A stretch of 5,921 nt of DNA from Candidatus Zixiibacteriota bacterium (GCA_003520965.1 DOTU01000015.1:1-5921), one strand, 5' to 3'; positions 1-5,307 are shown, counted from the stretch's first letter. Notes: a model not told the origin generated them from the sequence alone. Numbers and translations are program-made.

Positions 1-110
1 CTCAGTGTCCAAAACAGGTAGAAAGTAAATCGCCTTGAATGCGAATGAGATGAGATGAAAACCACAACGGCCAGGATAAGACCCACAGCCGGAAAACCCA
101 GAAACTCCAT
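1..110 (-). CDS. Partial small membrane protein, N-terminal 36 residues
   Basis: An open frame runs from an ATG at 110 to the left edge without a stop, so only 36 codons and two bases are visible. The peptide begins MEFLGFPAVGLILAVVVF, a hydrophobic stretch at about residues 3-20 that can span the membrane, followed by a His/Ser/Arg-rich turn (SSHSHSRR) and a second hydrophobic start (FTFYLFW). That is typical of a polytopic inner-membrane protein, but I do not recognise the family. An in-frame ATG at 128 would add six residues. I prefer 110 because a near-consensus promoter (-35 at 146-141, -10 at 122-117) places the transcription start at about 110, leaving the 128 codon outside the mRNA. 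Neither ATG has a clear Shine-Dalgarno. It is divergent from the cytochrome gene. Confidence 0.55.
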   Translation of the reverse strand, partial: MEFLGFPAVGLILAVVVFISSHSHSRRFTFYLFWTL

Positions 111-116
111 AACCAG

Positions 117-146
117 ATTATGAGACATTCACCAACGTCTTGTCAA
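117..146 (-). promoter_or_regulatory. Sigma-70-like promoter for the left-edge gene, apparently leaderless
   Basis: On the minus strand a perfect -35 TTGACA (146-141) is followed after 18 bases by CATAAT (122-117), which matches TATAAT at five of six positions. Only six bases (CTGGTT) separate the -10 box from the ATG at 110, so the expected transcription start coincides with the A of that ATG. This is the basis for proposing a leaderless mRNA. It is motif evidence only. Confidence 0.55.
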
Positions 147-176
147 CCAATTTTTAAAATTAATATCCTTATTTTA

Positions 177-196
177 ATAGCCGGTTGCCAGGCTAT
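177..196. repeat. Inverted repeat between divergent promoters (candidate operator)
   Basis: ATAGCC (177-182) and GGCTAT (191-196) are perfect 6-base inverted arms separated by 8 bases. The site is GC-richer than the surrounding AT-rich spacer and lies between the minus-strand promoter (-35 at 141-146) and the plus-strand cytochrome promoter (-35 at 230-235). A dimeric regulator bound here could control both genes. Arms of this length can also arise by chance. Confidence 0.35.
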
Positions 197-229
197 CGAA
201 ATTATTACTTAAAATCCCTATTTTTTTAC

Positions 230-258
230 TTGATTTCATCACGGCTAAATGGCATAAT
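230..258 (+). promoter_or_regulatory. Sigma-70-like promoter for the cytochrome gene
   Basis: TTGATT (230-235) and CATAAT (253-258) are separated by exactly 17 bases, which puts a transcription start near 265 and a leader of about 77 bases ahead of the ATG at 342. The leader holds an AT-only-armed inverted repeat, ATAAAT-N4-ATTTAT (282-297), that carries little information. No riboswitch or strong hairpin is evident. Confidence 0.5.
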
Positions 259-341
259 TAATGTTAGGTTTTCGTCAAATTATAAATTTAGATTTATCAG
301 GTTAACGGTCGCAGTTTAAATTTTTAAGAATGGGGGATTCT

Positions 342-1373
342 ATGTCCAAAAGATTCAACGTAGTATTTGTCATCCTTTTGATTGCATTTCTTGCTTTTAT
401 AGGTTGCTCGGGCAAGAGAGGTCCGGCCGGAGTATCCGCCACAGCGGAATGCCTGACCTGCCACGCCGATGATAGCAATATCCGCGCTATCGATGGTCAA
501 TGGAGTAATTCAATCCACGCTTCAGGCTCCAATATTGATCGCAATACGCCACCCTGCTCAGGTTGTCATACCGGGCAAGGTTTTATAGGTCGCATTTCTA
601 ATGGGTCTATAGACACTATTCCCCAACCTGATGTTATTAATTGCTTTGCCTGCCACGAACCACATACGAACAAAAACTTCAATCTAAGAACAATGGCGGC
701 GGTAGATCTAATTCAGGGTGGCACATTTGACAGGGGTACGGGCAATCTCTGCGCCAACTGCCATCAGGCGCGAACACCCTCTCCCGATATCCCGTTAACT
801 GAAGGGGCGGCCGATTCAGTTTTTATCACAAATCCTTTCTCTGGTCCTTATTGGGGGCCGCATGACGGAACACAGGCAAATGTTCTCTCCGGCCAGGATG
901 CATTTGTATTTACTGGAGCTGCATATTCGAATTCCCCTCATACAGATGAGGTAACAAATGGCTGTCCAACCTGCCATATGGCTACTCCCTTTAAGAATAT
1001 TGCTGGCGGCCATTCAGTAGCTATGACTTATTCTGAATTCGGAGAGGAATCCGATTTAACCACCGGCTGTGCGGATTGCCATGGCGATTTAACAGATTTC
1101 AATGTGGATGGAACCCAGGATTCTGTAGCAACTCTTCTGAGAAACTTACGAACGATTCTCATCGCCGATAGCCTTCTGTCGCCTGATACGACCAGCATCA
1201 CGGTCAAGGCCCCTCTGAGAACAAGCCTGGTGAAAGCCGGGGCTATGTACAACTTTTTGTTGATCTATCATGACGGTTCGTTGGGGGTTCACAACACGCA
1301 ATTTACAATGGATATCCTGAACGCGTCGATTGCTAAGCTTAGCCCGGAAAACCTTATTGCATCCAACCGTTGA
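342..1373 (+). CDS. Six-heme c-type cytochrome lipoprotein
   Basis: This 343-residue exported protein probably carries electrons outside the cytoplasmic membrane. After a short basic start (MSKR) comes a hydrophobic signal segment ending FIGC, so Cys22 is a likely lipidated residue, although Phe at -3 is atypical for a lipobox. Six CxxCH heme-binding motifs follow at residues 37-41 (CLTCH), 72-76 (CSGCH), 101-105 (CFACH), 137-141 (CANCH), 208-212 (CPTCH) and 243-247 (CADCH). Seven further histidines (59, 108, 174, 200, 224, 310, 317) are enough to give every heme a second axial ligand. Residues 252-260 (DFNVDGTQD) look like an EF-hand/dockerin-type calcium loop. The C-terminal pattern DGSLGVHN resembles the end of multiheme cytochromes related to nitrite-reductase-type proteins. 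There is no CxxCK active-site motif, so NrfA activity is not supported. The ATG at 342 has a G-rich stretch (GGGGGA, 332-337) upstream, whereas the in-frame ATG at 330 has none. The gene stands alone, so its redox partner is unknown. Confidence 0.9.
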   Translation: MSKRFNVVFVILLIAFLAFIGCSGKRGPAGVSATAECLTCHADDSNIRAIDGQWSNSIHASGSNIDRNTPPCSGCHTGQGFIGRISNGSIDTIPQPDVINCFACHEPHTNKNFNLRTMAAVDLIQGGTFDRGTGNLCANCHQARTPSPDIPLTEGAADSVFITNPFSGPYWGPHDGTQANVLSGQDAFVFTGAAYSNSPHTDEVTNGCPTCHMATPFKNIAGGHSVAMTYSEFGEESDLTTGCADCHGDLTDFNVDGTQDSVATLLRNLRTILIADSLLSPDTTSITVKAPLRTSLVKAGAMYNFLLIYHDGSLGVHNTQFTMDILNASIAKLSPENLIASNR

Positions 1374-1392
1374 TAAGTTTTAACTAGAAATG

Positions 1393-1421
1393 AAAAATCC
1401 TGCCCCGCGGCAGGATTTTTT
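1393..1421. terminator. Bidirectional intrinsic terminator between convergent genes
   Basis: A perfect 12-base-pair stem (AAAAATCCTGCC at 1393-1404 with GGCAGGATTTTT at 1409-1420) closes a 4-base loop (1405-1408). The T-run on one side and the A-run on the other make it functional in both directions. It lies 20 bases after the cytochrome stop and 38 bases beyond the stop of the convergent membrane-protein gene, and so probably ends both transcripts. Confidence 0.9.
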
Positions 1422-1458
1422 ATTTCCGGATATTTAGGATAAACTATGAATATTCAGT

Positions 1459-2487
1459 CTATTTGCTTTTTTGCCCGGGTGAAATCAGCCAGGTTATGCC
1501 GAACGCAATTAACTCTACAATTGAGGTGACTATCCTGTACCCAAGACCTATGGCCAGGGCAAATGATGCTGGAAATGAGGTAATGGAAGCCGCCAGCGCG
1601 GCAATTGATGCCTCTTTAACTCCAATCCCGCCTGGCGCGAATATGGCCAGAAAACCGATGACCGTACCTGCGGTTAAAATTACAGTCAACGGAATATACA
1701 GATTGAATGAAATCGGGGTCAGAGCGCGGGCCAAGAACCAGAAGGATAGACCAAACAAAAACCAGGGAATTAAAAAGGCTAGAAAGAGCCACAGTGAGGT
1801 TGTAATTTTGATATAGATATTTACCTTTTGTCTTTTAAAAATCGGCAGCACCAGGTTCATCATTCGTTCCATCAATACCGGCCGAATGATGAGGATAATT
1901 AGCGCAATCAGAATTGGTACGGCGCTCCATCGGAAAAAGGCAAACCCCTCCCCCGATATTTGAATAATCCCAAAAGCCAGGGCTCCGATGATTAAAGCTA
2001 CCCCCGAAATTACCGAATATGCCTGCCCAATTAAAAATGAGCCAATATTGGCCCCCTCGGGCACACCTTTTTGCGCGGCAACGTAGGTCGAACCGGCTAA
2101 TTGCCAGACCTTGCCTGGAAGATACTTGGCCGGCATGGACCTGAAATAGATCGTATAAATATCTCGGTATTTAAGCCTATGGCCGAAAGCCTCTAATGTT
2201 TTTCCCCAACTCCAGGCGGTGGTCAGCCAAGCTAGTTTCATGGCGATAAAAGACAGAATGACATAACCATAGTTGAGCTTGATATTGAGATCTTTTAGCT
2301 GATCCCAGTTGGAGATGAGGTAGCGAAAAATATAGAAAAAGATGGCTCCGACAAGGACAATTTTGATAATAGTTATTAGAGGTTTGGAACGGCTCTTTGG
2401 GCTTTGGTTTGAGGCAGGATGATTTTCCATTATTGGAGCGGTTCCAGATTTGTCTGTTGACCGGTTTTCGTCAAATTGATCCTTCAT
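1459..2487 (-). CDS. Flippase-like membrane protein, LPG-synthase transmembrane (UPF0104) family
   Basis: This is a 342-residue polytopic inner-membrane protein. The first 35 residues are hydrophilic and cytoplasmic-looking. About eight hydrophobic segments follow, roughly at 37-57, 73-92, 150-175, 187-202, 230-255, 262-284, 293-313 and 318-336. Two conserved-looking family signatures are visible: YLPGKVWQ at 122-129 and APGGIGVKE at 284-292, the Pro-Gly-Gly-x-Gly-x-x-Glu motif of the lysylphosphatidylglycerol synthase TM/AglD-type family. The length equals the membrane domain alone; the C-terminal aminoacyl-transferase domain of true MprF proteins is absent, so lipid aminoacylation is not supported. 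Stand-alone members are often annotated as flippase-like and occur near glycosyltransferases, but none is seen here. The start at 2487 lacks a Shine-Dalgarno and sits directly after a promoter-like sequence, suggesting leaderless translation. The next in-frame ATG, at residue 20, has no better ribosome site. The gene lies 43 bases downstream of the alkD-like gene and could also be reached by read-through. Confidence 0.85.
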   Translation of the reverse strand: MKDQFDENRSTDKSGTAPIMENHPASNQSPKSRSKPLITIIKIVLVGAIFFYIFRYLISNWDQLKDLNIKLNYGYVILSFIAMKLAWLTTAWSWGKTLEAFGHRLKYRDIYTIYFRSMPAKYLPGKVWQLAGSTYVAAQKGVPEGANIGSFLIGQAYSVISGVALIIGALAFGIIQISGEGFAFFRWSAVPILIALIILIIRPVLMERMMNLVLPIFKRQKVNIYIKITTSLWLFLAFLIPWFLFGLSFWFLARALTPISFNLYIPLTVILTAGTVIGFLAIFAPGGIGVKEASIAALAASITSFPASFALAIGLGYRIVTSIVELIAFGITWLISPGQKSK

Positions 2488-2494
2488 GATAATT

Positions 2495-2524
2495 ATAATA
2501 TAGGAAATCGATTTTGCTTTTCAA
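2495..2524 (-). promoter_or_regulatory. Candidate leaderless promoter for the flippase-like gene
   Basis: In the 43-base gap after the alkD-like stop, the minus strand has TTGAAA (2524-2519), an 18-base spacer and TATTAT (2500-2495). Seven bases then precede the ATG at 2487, so the predicted transcription start falls on or one base before the start codon. The overlapping TATAAT at 2497-2492 has a poorer 21-base spacer. The region is AT-rich, so chance similarity is a real alternative. Confidence 0.4.
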
Positions 2525-2530
2525 AAAGTT

Positions 2531-3265
2531 TTATTTCTCCTTTTTAAATCTCGCTTTATCGGATGCTGTCATCTTTTCGGTGGCATATTGAAAGATTAAT
2601 CTCGGGGCGGTATTTTTCCATTTCAACAGAAAACTTTCGGTTTTTTGCTTATCTATTTTCCAGGCCTCGCGCAAAAACCAACCGACTCCCTGGTGTACCT
2701 CTCGTTCCTGATCGCTCATCAAAGGCTCGACAAAATCAATCAACTTGCCGATATCCTTTCCATTATCGAGAAGCTTTATTAACGCAACCGCCGAAATTCT
2801 ACGTTGAAACTTGTTCTTCCCTTCCCGCCATGGTGCAAGGACGGTGAGCGGCACAATCCCATTTTTCAGAAAATATGCAACGATATCGCCGGCAAGCACG
2901 TCGGCATGCGCCCAGTTAACAATACCAACCTTAAACCACTTTTCGATATCTTTGAAAGTCTTTGGGGTAAACTCCGGAAAAAACCGCTTGAGCATAATAA
3001 TTACAAAGAAGGTTTCCTCATACTTGCCGCTCTTAATAAGCTCAGGGGCTGCCTCCAGGACAAGCTTAAGGGCTAATTTATCATTCTTGGTCAATTCTGT
3101 CATACAGGCATCGTACGCTTTCGAATCAAGCCCGTAGGCGTCATATCCCTCTTTGAAGAAGCGGCTGTACTTCTTAACAATGCCCGGATCGCCATTGGCT
3201 TTGCAGAATGTGCGAATAGTTTTTACCAGTTGGCTGGATGTCATTGATGATAGTTTGGCAGGCAT
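2531..3265 (-). CDS. AlkD-like DNA alkylation repair protein (HEAT-like repeats)
   Basis: This is a 244-residue soluble, all-helical-looking protein of the DNA alkylation repair family, whose characterised member AlkD excises N3- and N7-alkylated purines without flipping the base. Visible family marks are WAHAD at 118-122 (Trp118, Asp122), the basic pair Arg155-Arg156 at the start of a helix (QRRISAVALIKLL), and VHQGVGWFLREAWK at 190-203 with Trp196. The spacings Trp118-Asp122 (4) and Asp122-Trp196 (74) match those recalled for the catalytic Trp109, Asp113 and Trp187 of Bacillus cereus AlkD, so the active site looks intact. The length is normal for the family and there is no signal peptide, so it acts in the cytoplasm on DNA. 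The ATG at 3265 has AAAAGGAA five bases upstream, which favours it over Met8. The HXXEE-family gene ends 75 bases upstream on the same strand with no terminator between them, so co-transcription is possible. The symbol alkD is withheld because the substrate range cannot be read from sequence. Confidence 0.85.
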   Translation of the reverse strand: MPAKLSSMTSSQLVKTIRTFCKANGDPGIVKKYSRFFKEGYDAYGLDSKAYDACMTELTKNDKLALKLVLEAAPELIKSGKYEETFFVIIMLKRFFPEFTPKTFKDIEKWFKVGIVNWAHADVLAGDIVAYFLKNGIVPLTVLAPWREGKNKFQRRISAVALIKLLDNGKDIGKLIDFVEPLMSDQEREVHQGVGWFLREAWKIDKQKTESFLLKWKNTAPRLIFQYATEKMTASDKARFKKEK

Positions 3266-3340
3266 ATAAATTCCTTTTAGTTTATTTCTTGTATTAAATT
3301 CAAATTCGCAGTGCTGGGATTCATTATCAAGTTTTACTAC

Positions 3341-3835
3341 TTAGAAAATATTATTCGGGCGTAGAAGTATCAATCCCGCCGCAAAAAGGTGGAATAAGAT
3401 TGTCAGGCCGAAAACAAAATATAAGCTGTTCTTCTTTAAAATCATATCCGCGCGGGCTGCCCGATATACCCAAATCGATAACGGTATATAAAGTACAGTT
3501 CCGGTTATGACCCCGGGGCTGGGTTTCCCGATAATAAACGATGAAACAATATGAACTACGGCGTTAATTATCATCATGCCGGGAAAAGTTAAGCTGAATA
3601 CAGGTAGCCGCCAGCCTATCGCGGCCGAGCAAAATCCCCAAACTAAAACCACGATATTTACGACAAAGAAATCCTGCCAGCTAAGTACGATTCCATGCGG
3701 GGCCGCGATCGTCTGCATTATCGGAATAAAGCCGAGAGTATATTCCTCAAATACATGGGCAGCAAAAGCCGCCGGAAGAAGCCAGAGGATATAATCATGA
3801 GAATTTGAATGATTGTGGAAAGTATTTTGCATCAT
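3341..3835 (-). CDS. HXXEE-motif membrane protein of unknown function
   Basis: This is a 164-residue integral membrane protein with about five hydrophobic segments, roughly at 15-29, 56-74, 82-102, 108-123 and 138-158. The HXXEE motif that names the family is present as HVFEE at 27-31, inside or at the edge of the first helix. Further family-like residues are Asn60, Asn91, His95 (NAVVH) and a PSPGVITGTVLYIP stretch at 105-118. Charged and polar residues buried in helices suggest a metal- or substrate-binding membrane enzyme, but no function is established and I do not assign one. Two adjacent ATG codons (3835 and 3832) are possible starts and neither has a Shine-Dalgarno. A TATAAA box at 3853-3848 lacks a good -35 element. 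The gene lies 81 bases downstream of the tRNA-Ser gene with no clear terminator between, so it may be transcribed from the tRNA promoter. Confidence 0.75.
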   Translation of the reverse strand: MMQNTFHNHSNSHDYILWLLPAAFAAHVFEEYTLGFIPIMQTIAAPHGIVLSWQDFFVVNIVVLVWGFCSAAIGWRLPVFSLTFPGMMIINAVVHIVSSFIIGKPSPGVITGTVLYIPLSIWVYRAARADMILKKNSLYFVFGLTILFHLFAAGLILLRPNNIF

Positions 3836-3916
3836 CAGTTCAACTAATTTATAACAATCAATAGATGACGAAAGAATAATCTTCTGTTTTATGAATCGAA
3901 TGAGATATAAATATTT

Positions 3917-4005
3917 CGGAGAGGTAGGGATTCGAACCCTAGAACCGGTTTTACCCGATTAACTGCTTAGCAGGCAGCTGCCTTCGGCCACTCGGCCACC
4001 TCTCC
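3917..4005 (-). tRNA. tRNA-Ser(GCU)
   Basis: The minus strand folds as a class II tRNA decoding AGC and AGU serine codons. The acceptor stem pairs GGAGAGG (4005-3999) with CCTCTCC (3924-3918), and the discriminator base at 3917 is G, as expected for serine. The anticodon stem GCTGC/GCAGT (3978-3974 and 3966-3962, with one G-U pair) encloses the loop CTGCTAA with anticodon GCU at 3971-3969. A long variable arm (CGG...CCG) precedes the T-arm TAGGG-TTCGAAT-CCCTA. The 3' CCA is not encoded and must be added after transcription. No duplicated 3' end or integrase gene is seen, so there is no sign of an island inserted here. Confidence 0.97.
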
Positions 4006-4023
4006 AGCGATTTATTTGCCGCT

Positions 4024-4052
4024 ATTATAATAAGTAAGACTGTCTGCGACAA
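4024..4052 (-). promoter_or_regulatory. Sigma-70-like promoter of the tRNA-Ser gene
   Basis: The minus strand carries TTGTCG (4052-4047), a 17-base spacer and a perfect TATAAT (4029-4024), giving a transcription start near 4017. That is about 12 bases ahead of the mature tRNA 5' end at 4005. Position, spacing and the perfect -10 box make this the best-supported sigma-70 promoter in the window. Confidence 0.75.
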
Positions 4053-4094
4053 GCTATTTAATAAGCCAAAACTCATCTCTTAAGATGAGAATAC

Positions 4095-4130
4095 AAAAAA
4101 ACCGTCTCGGGTGGCAAGACGGTTTCTTTT
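4095..4130 (-). terminator. Intrinsic terminator of the PEP-CTERM gene
   Basis: A 9-base-pair stem (4099-4107 with 4117-4125; core ACCGTCT/AGACGGT) closes a 9-base loop. On the minus strand it is followed by seven T residues (4101-4095). It begins about 20 bases past the stop codon at 4148. A shorter T-run on the plus strand would give weaker termination in that direction. It separates this unit from the tRNA promoter downstream. Confidence 0.85.
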
Positions 4131-4147
4131 TAAAAATATCTGATGCT

Positions 4148-4837
4148 TTATTTCGATTTGAGTCGACGTCTTACAGTTCCGCCTAATCCCAGTAAACCTA
4201 CTCCAAGCAGAGCTAGAGTGCCGGGTTCGGGTACAGCCGTTTCGGCGTCATGGGAGAATGGAGCAAATTGATTGATACTGCCATCCGAATTCAAGGTATA
4301 GGCGTCGAAATGAACGAAAGTATATGCGCCTCCGGTTACAATGTGGAATACCTTGGCTTGTCCAAATGCAGGAGCGCTTCCCGTACCTGTTGCAGGATTC
4401 CAGTAGTTACCATTACCATCGGGTTGTACGTTGCCAACCTGGCTATTCAGGCCATAGTCTCCCGAATGATATTCAGTGTACCAGGTTGGAAATATGCCAT
4501 GCCTTGGAAGGTCTTCTCCGCCGTTCCAGACATCCGGTTCATTTCCGATCGGCGCATAACCCCAAAGCCAATCGGAACTGGTATATTGATGTCCAGCAAC
4601 ATTGAGTTCGACGTTAGATGCATTATCTTGTTGAGCTATTGCCATGCTAACAATGACATCGCTTTTACTGGAGTTAGCAGATACTACATAAAGATCAAAT
4701 TCTGATCCTGTAGTTACCCAGGTTTGAGATCCCCAGTCATAAGTTGCGCCGTTGATAAACAATTGTAGTGAAGGAATGGCAAAAGCCGGTGAGCTTATTA
4801 CCAGTAACGCTATTGTCAGTAAAAGAAACTTCCTCAT
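4148..4837 (-). CDS. PEP-CTERM sorting-signal surface protein
   Basis: This is a 229-residue exported protein carrying a PEP-CTERM sorting signal, the tripartite C-terminal tag recognised by exosortase in Gram-negative bacteria that make extracellular polysaccharide. The N-terminus is a signal peptide (MRKFLLLTIALLVISSPAFA) with likely cleavage after residue 20. The C-terminus has VPEP (PEP at 203-205), a short hydrophobic helix (about 206-221) and the basic tail RRRLKSK. The mature part is acidic, rich in Gly, Asn, Ser and Trp/Tyr, and has no cysteine, as expected of a beta-rich matrix or surface protein. The start of the mature region (IPSLQLFINGATYD) and the motif FSHDAE just before the sorting signal remind me of the NCBI 'choice-of-anchor N' group, but this is from memory. 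Two ATGs are adjacent: AAGGGG is six bases from the one at 4837 and only three from 4840, so 4837 is preferred. No exosortase or polysaccharide genes lie in the window. Expression is probably sigma-54 dependent. Confidence 0.9.
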   Translation of the reverse strand: MRKFLLLTIALLVISSPAFAIPSLQLFINGATYDWGSQTWVTTGSEFDLYVVSANSSKSDVIVSMAIAQQDNASNVELNVAGHQYTSSDWLWGYAPIGNEPDVWNGGEDLPRHGIFPTWYTEYHSGDYGLNSQVGNVQPDGNGNYWNPATGTGSAPAFGQAKVFHIVTGGAYTFVHFDAYTLNSDGSINQFAPFSHDAETAVPEPGTLALLGVGLLGLGGTVRRRLKSK

Positions 4838-4873
4838 CATAAACCCCTTAAGTTAATGTTTGATTACATTATG

Positions 4874-4888
4874 GCAAATACCATGCCA
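4874..4888 (-). promoter_or_regulatory. Sigma-54 (-24/-12) promoter of the PEP-CTERM gene
   Basis: The minus strand reads TGGCATG-GTAT-TTGC from 4888 to 4874. It agrees with the RpoN consensus TGGCACG-N4-TTGC at all but one defined position and has the exact spacing between the GG and GC pairs. The predicted start lies near 4862, giving a leader of about 25 bases that contains the AAGGGG ribosome site (4849-4844). The site overlaps an inverted repeat (TGGCA-N7-TGCCA, 4872-4888), so an operator is an alternative reading, and the plus strand also shows a weaker GG-N10-GC match. Confidence 0.7.
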
Positions 4889-4934
4889 CAAATTTGCCCC
4901 GCCTTTGAAAGCGATAAGCCTTTTAATATAAAAG

Positions 4935-4963
4935 AGTTATACTGAAATAACTGGACTGGTTAT
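4935..4963. promoter_or_regulatory. Candidate enhancer (activator) site: alternating GTTAT/ATAAC half-sites
   Basis: Three half-sites alternate in direction: AGTTAT (4935-4940), ATAACT (4947-4952) and GTTAT (4959-4963). The first pair forms a perfect 6-base inverted repeat with a 6-base spacer, and the second pair forms a 5-base inverted repeat with a 7-base spacer. Half-site centres are 11-12 bases apart, about one helical turn. They lie about 73-101 bases upstream of the predicted sigma-54 start (4862), a usual distance for enhancer-binding activators. Confidence 0.4.
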
Positions 4964-5113
4964 CGTCTATGGATGACTCCATTTGCAAAACTGTGCATAT
5001 TTTGGTCAGAAGGATACTTAACGTCATTACTGGAAGAAACTTACACGTTTGGTTTTAAAAGACGTTCACCGCCGATTTAATATCATCTATTTATTGTAGG
5101 CAAAAGCAAAGGC

Positions 5114-5131
5114 ATGATTTATCAAAATCAT
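5114..5131. repeat. Inverted repeat ATGATTT-N4-AAATCAT upstream of the tldD/pmbA-like gene
   Basis: Perfect 7-base arms (5114-5120 and 5125-5131) flank the spacer ATCA, giving an 18-base near-palindrome. It ends 65 bases before the -35 box at 5197, so it could be a regulator site. It lacks a T-run that would make it a terminator in either direction. Confidence 0.35.
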
Positions 5132-5132
5132 A

Positions 5133-5154
5133 TTATTGGAAATTATACCAATAA
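5133..5154. repeat. Inverted repeat TTATTGG-N8-CCAATAA
   Basis: Perfect 7-base arms (5133-5139 and 5148-5154) flank an 8-base AT-only spacer. It begins two bases after the preceding inverted repeat. The arms differ from the ATGATTT repeat and from the GTTAT half-sites nearer the PEP-CTERM gene, so it would be a site for a different regulator or, less likely, a weak hairpin. Confidence 0.35.
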
Positions 5155-5196
5155 ATCTTTTAACGATCATTGACCAAAATATTATGAAAAATCCAT

Positions 5197-5225
5197 TTGA
5201 ATTATTAGGCTTCATCTGATAAAAT
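5197..5225 (+). promoter_or_regulatory. Sigma-70-like promoter for the tldD/pmbA-like gene
   Basis: TTGAAT (5197-5202) and TAAAAT (5220-5225) are separated by 17 bases, predicting a start near 5232 and a leader of about 75 bases. A second, weaker candidate, TTGTGC-17-TATATT (5257-5262 and 5280-5285), would start near 5292, just ahead of the ribosome site. Either or both could act. Confidence 0.45.
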
Positions 5226-5307
5226 TTATCGTAGTCTATTTAAATGACGGCGATGATTGTGCAAGTTATCTATTGGGAATATATTAGGTATTGAACAGGA
5301 GGCTTTG

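Larger units (their letters stand above)
4841..5307. other. Long divergent intergenic region with regulatory sites only
   Basis: These 467 bases separate the PEP-CTERM gene (minus) from the tldD/pmbA-like gene (plus). They hold a -24/-12 promoter (4874-4888), a cluster of GTTAT/ATAAC half-sites (4935-4963), a short dyad ATGGA-N4-TCCAT (4969-4982), two adjacent inverted repeats (5114-5131 and 5133-5154) and a sigma-70-like promoter (5197-5225). Short open frames of under 30 codons exist but lack ribosome sites. I see nothing recognisable in 4983-5113. Confidence 0.6.

Noticed and set aside
816..1252. Minus-strand frames opposite the cytochrome gene
   Set aside because: They have no family resemblance or ribosome site, and the plus-strand frame with six CxxCH motifs is clearly the coding one.
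342..1373. NrfA-type ammonia-forming nitrite reductase
   Set aside because: The CxxCK catalytic heme motif is missing and there are six CxxCH motifs, although the C-terminal HN signature is similar.
1459..2487. Full MprF-type lysylphosphatidylglycerol synthase
   Set aside because: Only the membrane domain is present; the C-terminal aminoacyl-transferase domain is absent, so lipid aminoacylation cannot be claimed.
3341..4005. tRNA-Ser gene as an insertion site for a genomic island
   Set aside because: No integrase, no repeat of the tRNA 3' end and no mobile-element genes are visible on either side within the window.
4250..4705. Plus-strand frames opposite the PEP-CTERM gene (up to 151 codons)
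   Set aside because: The minus-strand protein has a full signal peptide, a PEP-CTERM tail, a ribosome site and a terminator. The plus frames show none of these.
4871..5069. Small plus-strand open frames starting at ATG 4871 (24 codons) and ATG 4969 (29 codons)
   Set aside because: No Shine-Dalgarno precedes either, the peptides are unremarkable, and both overlap the proposed regulatory sites.
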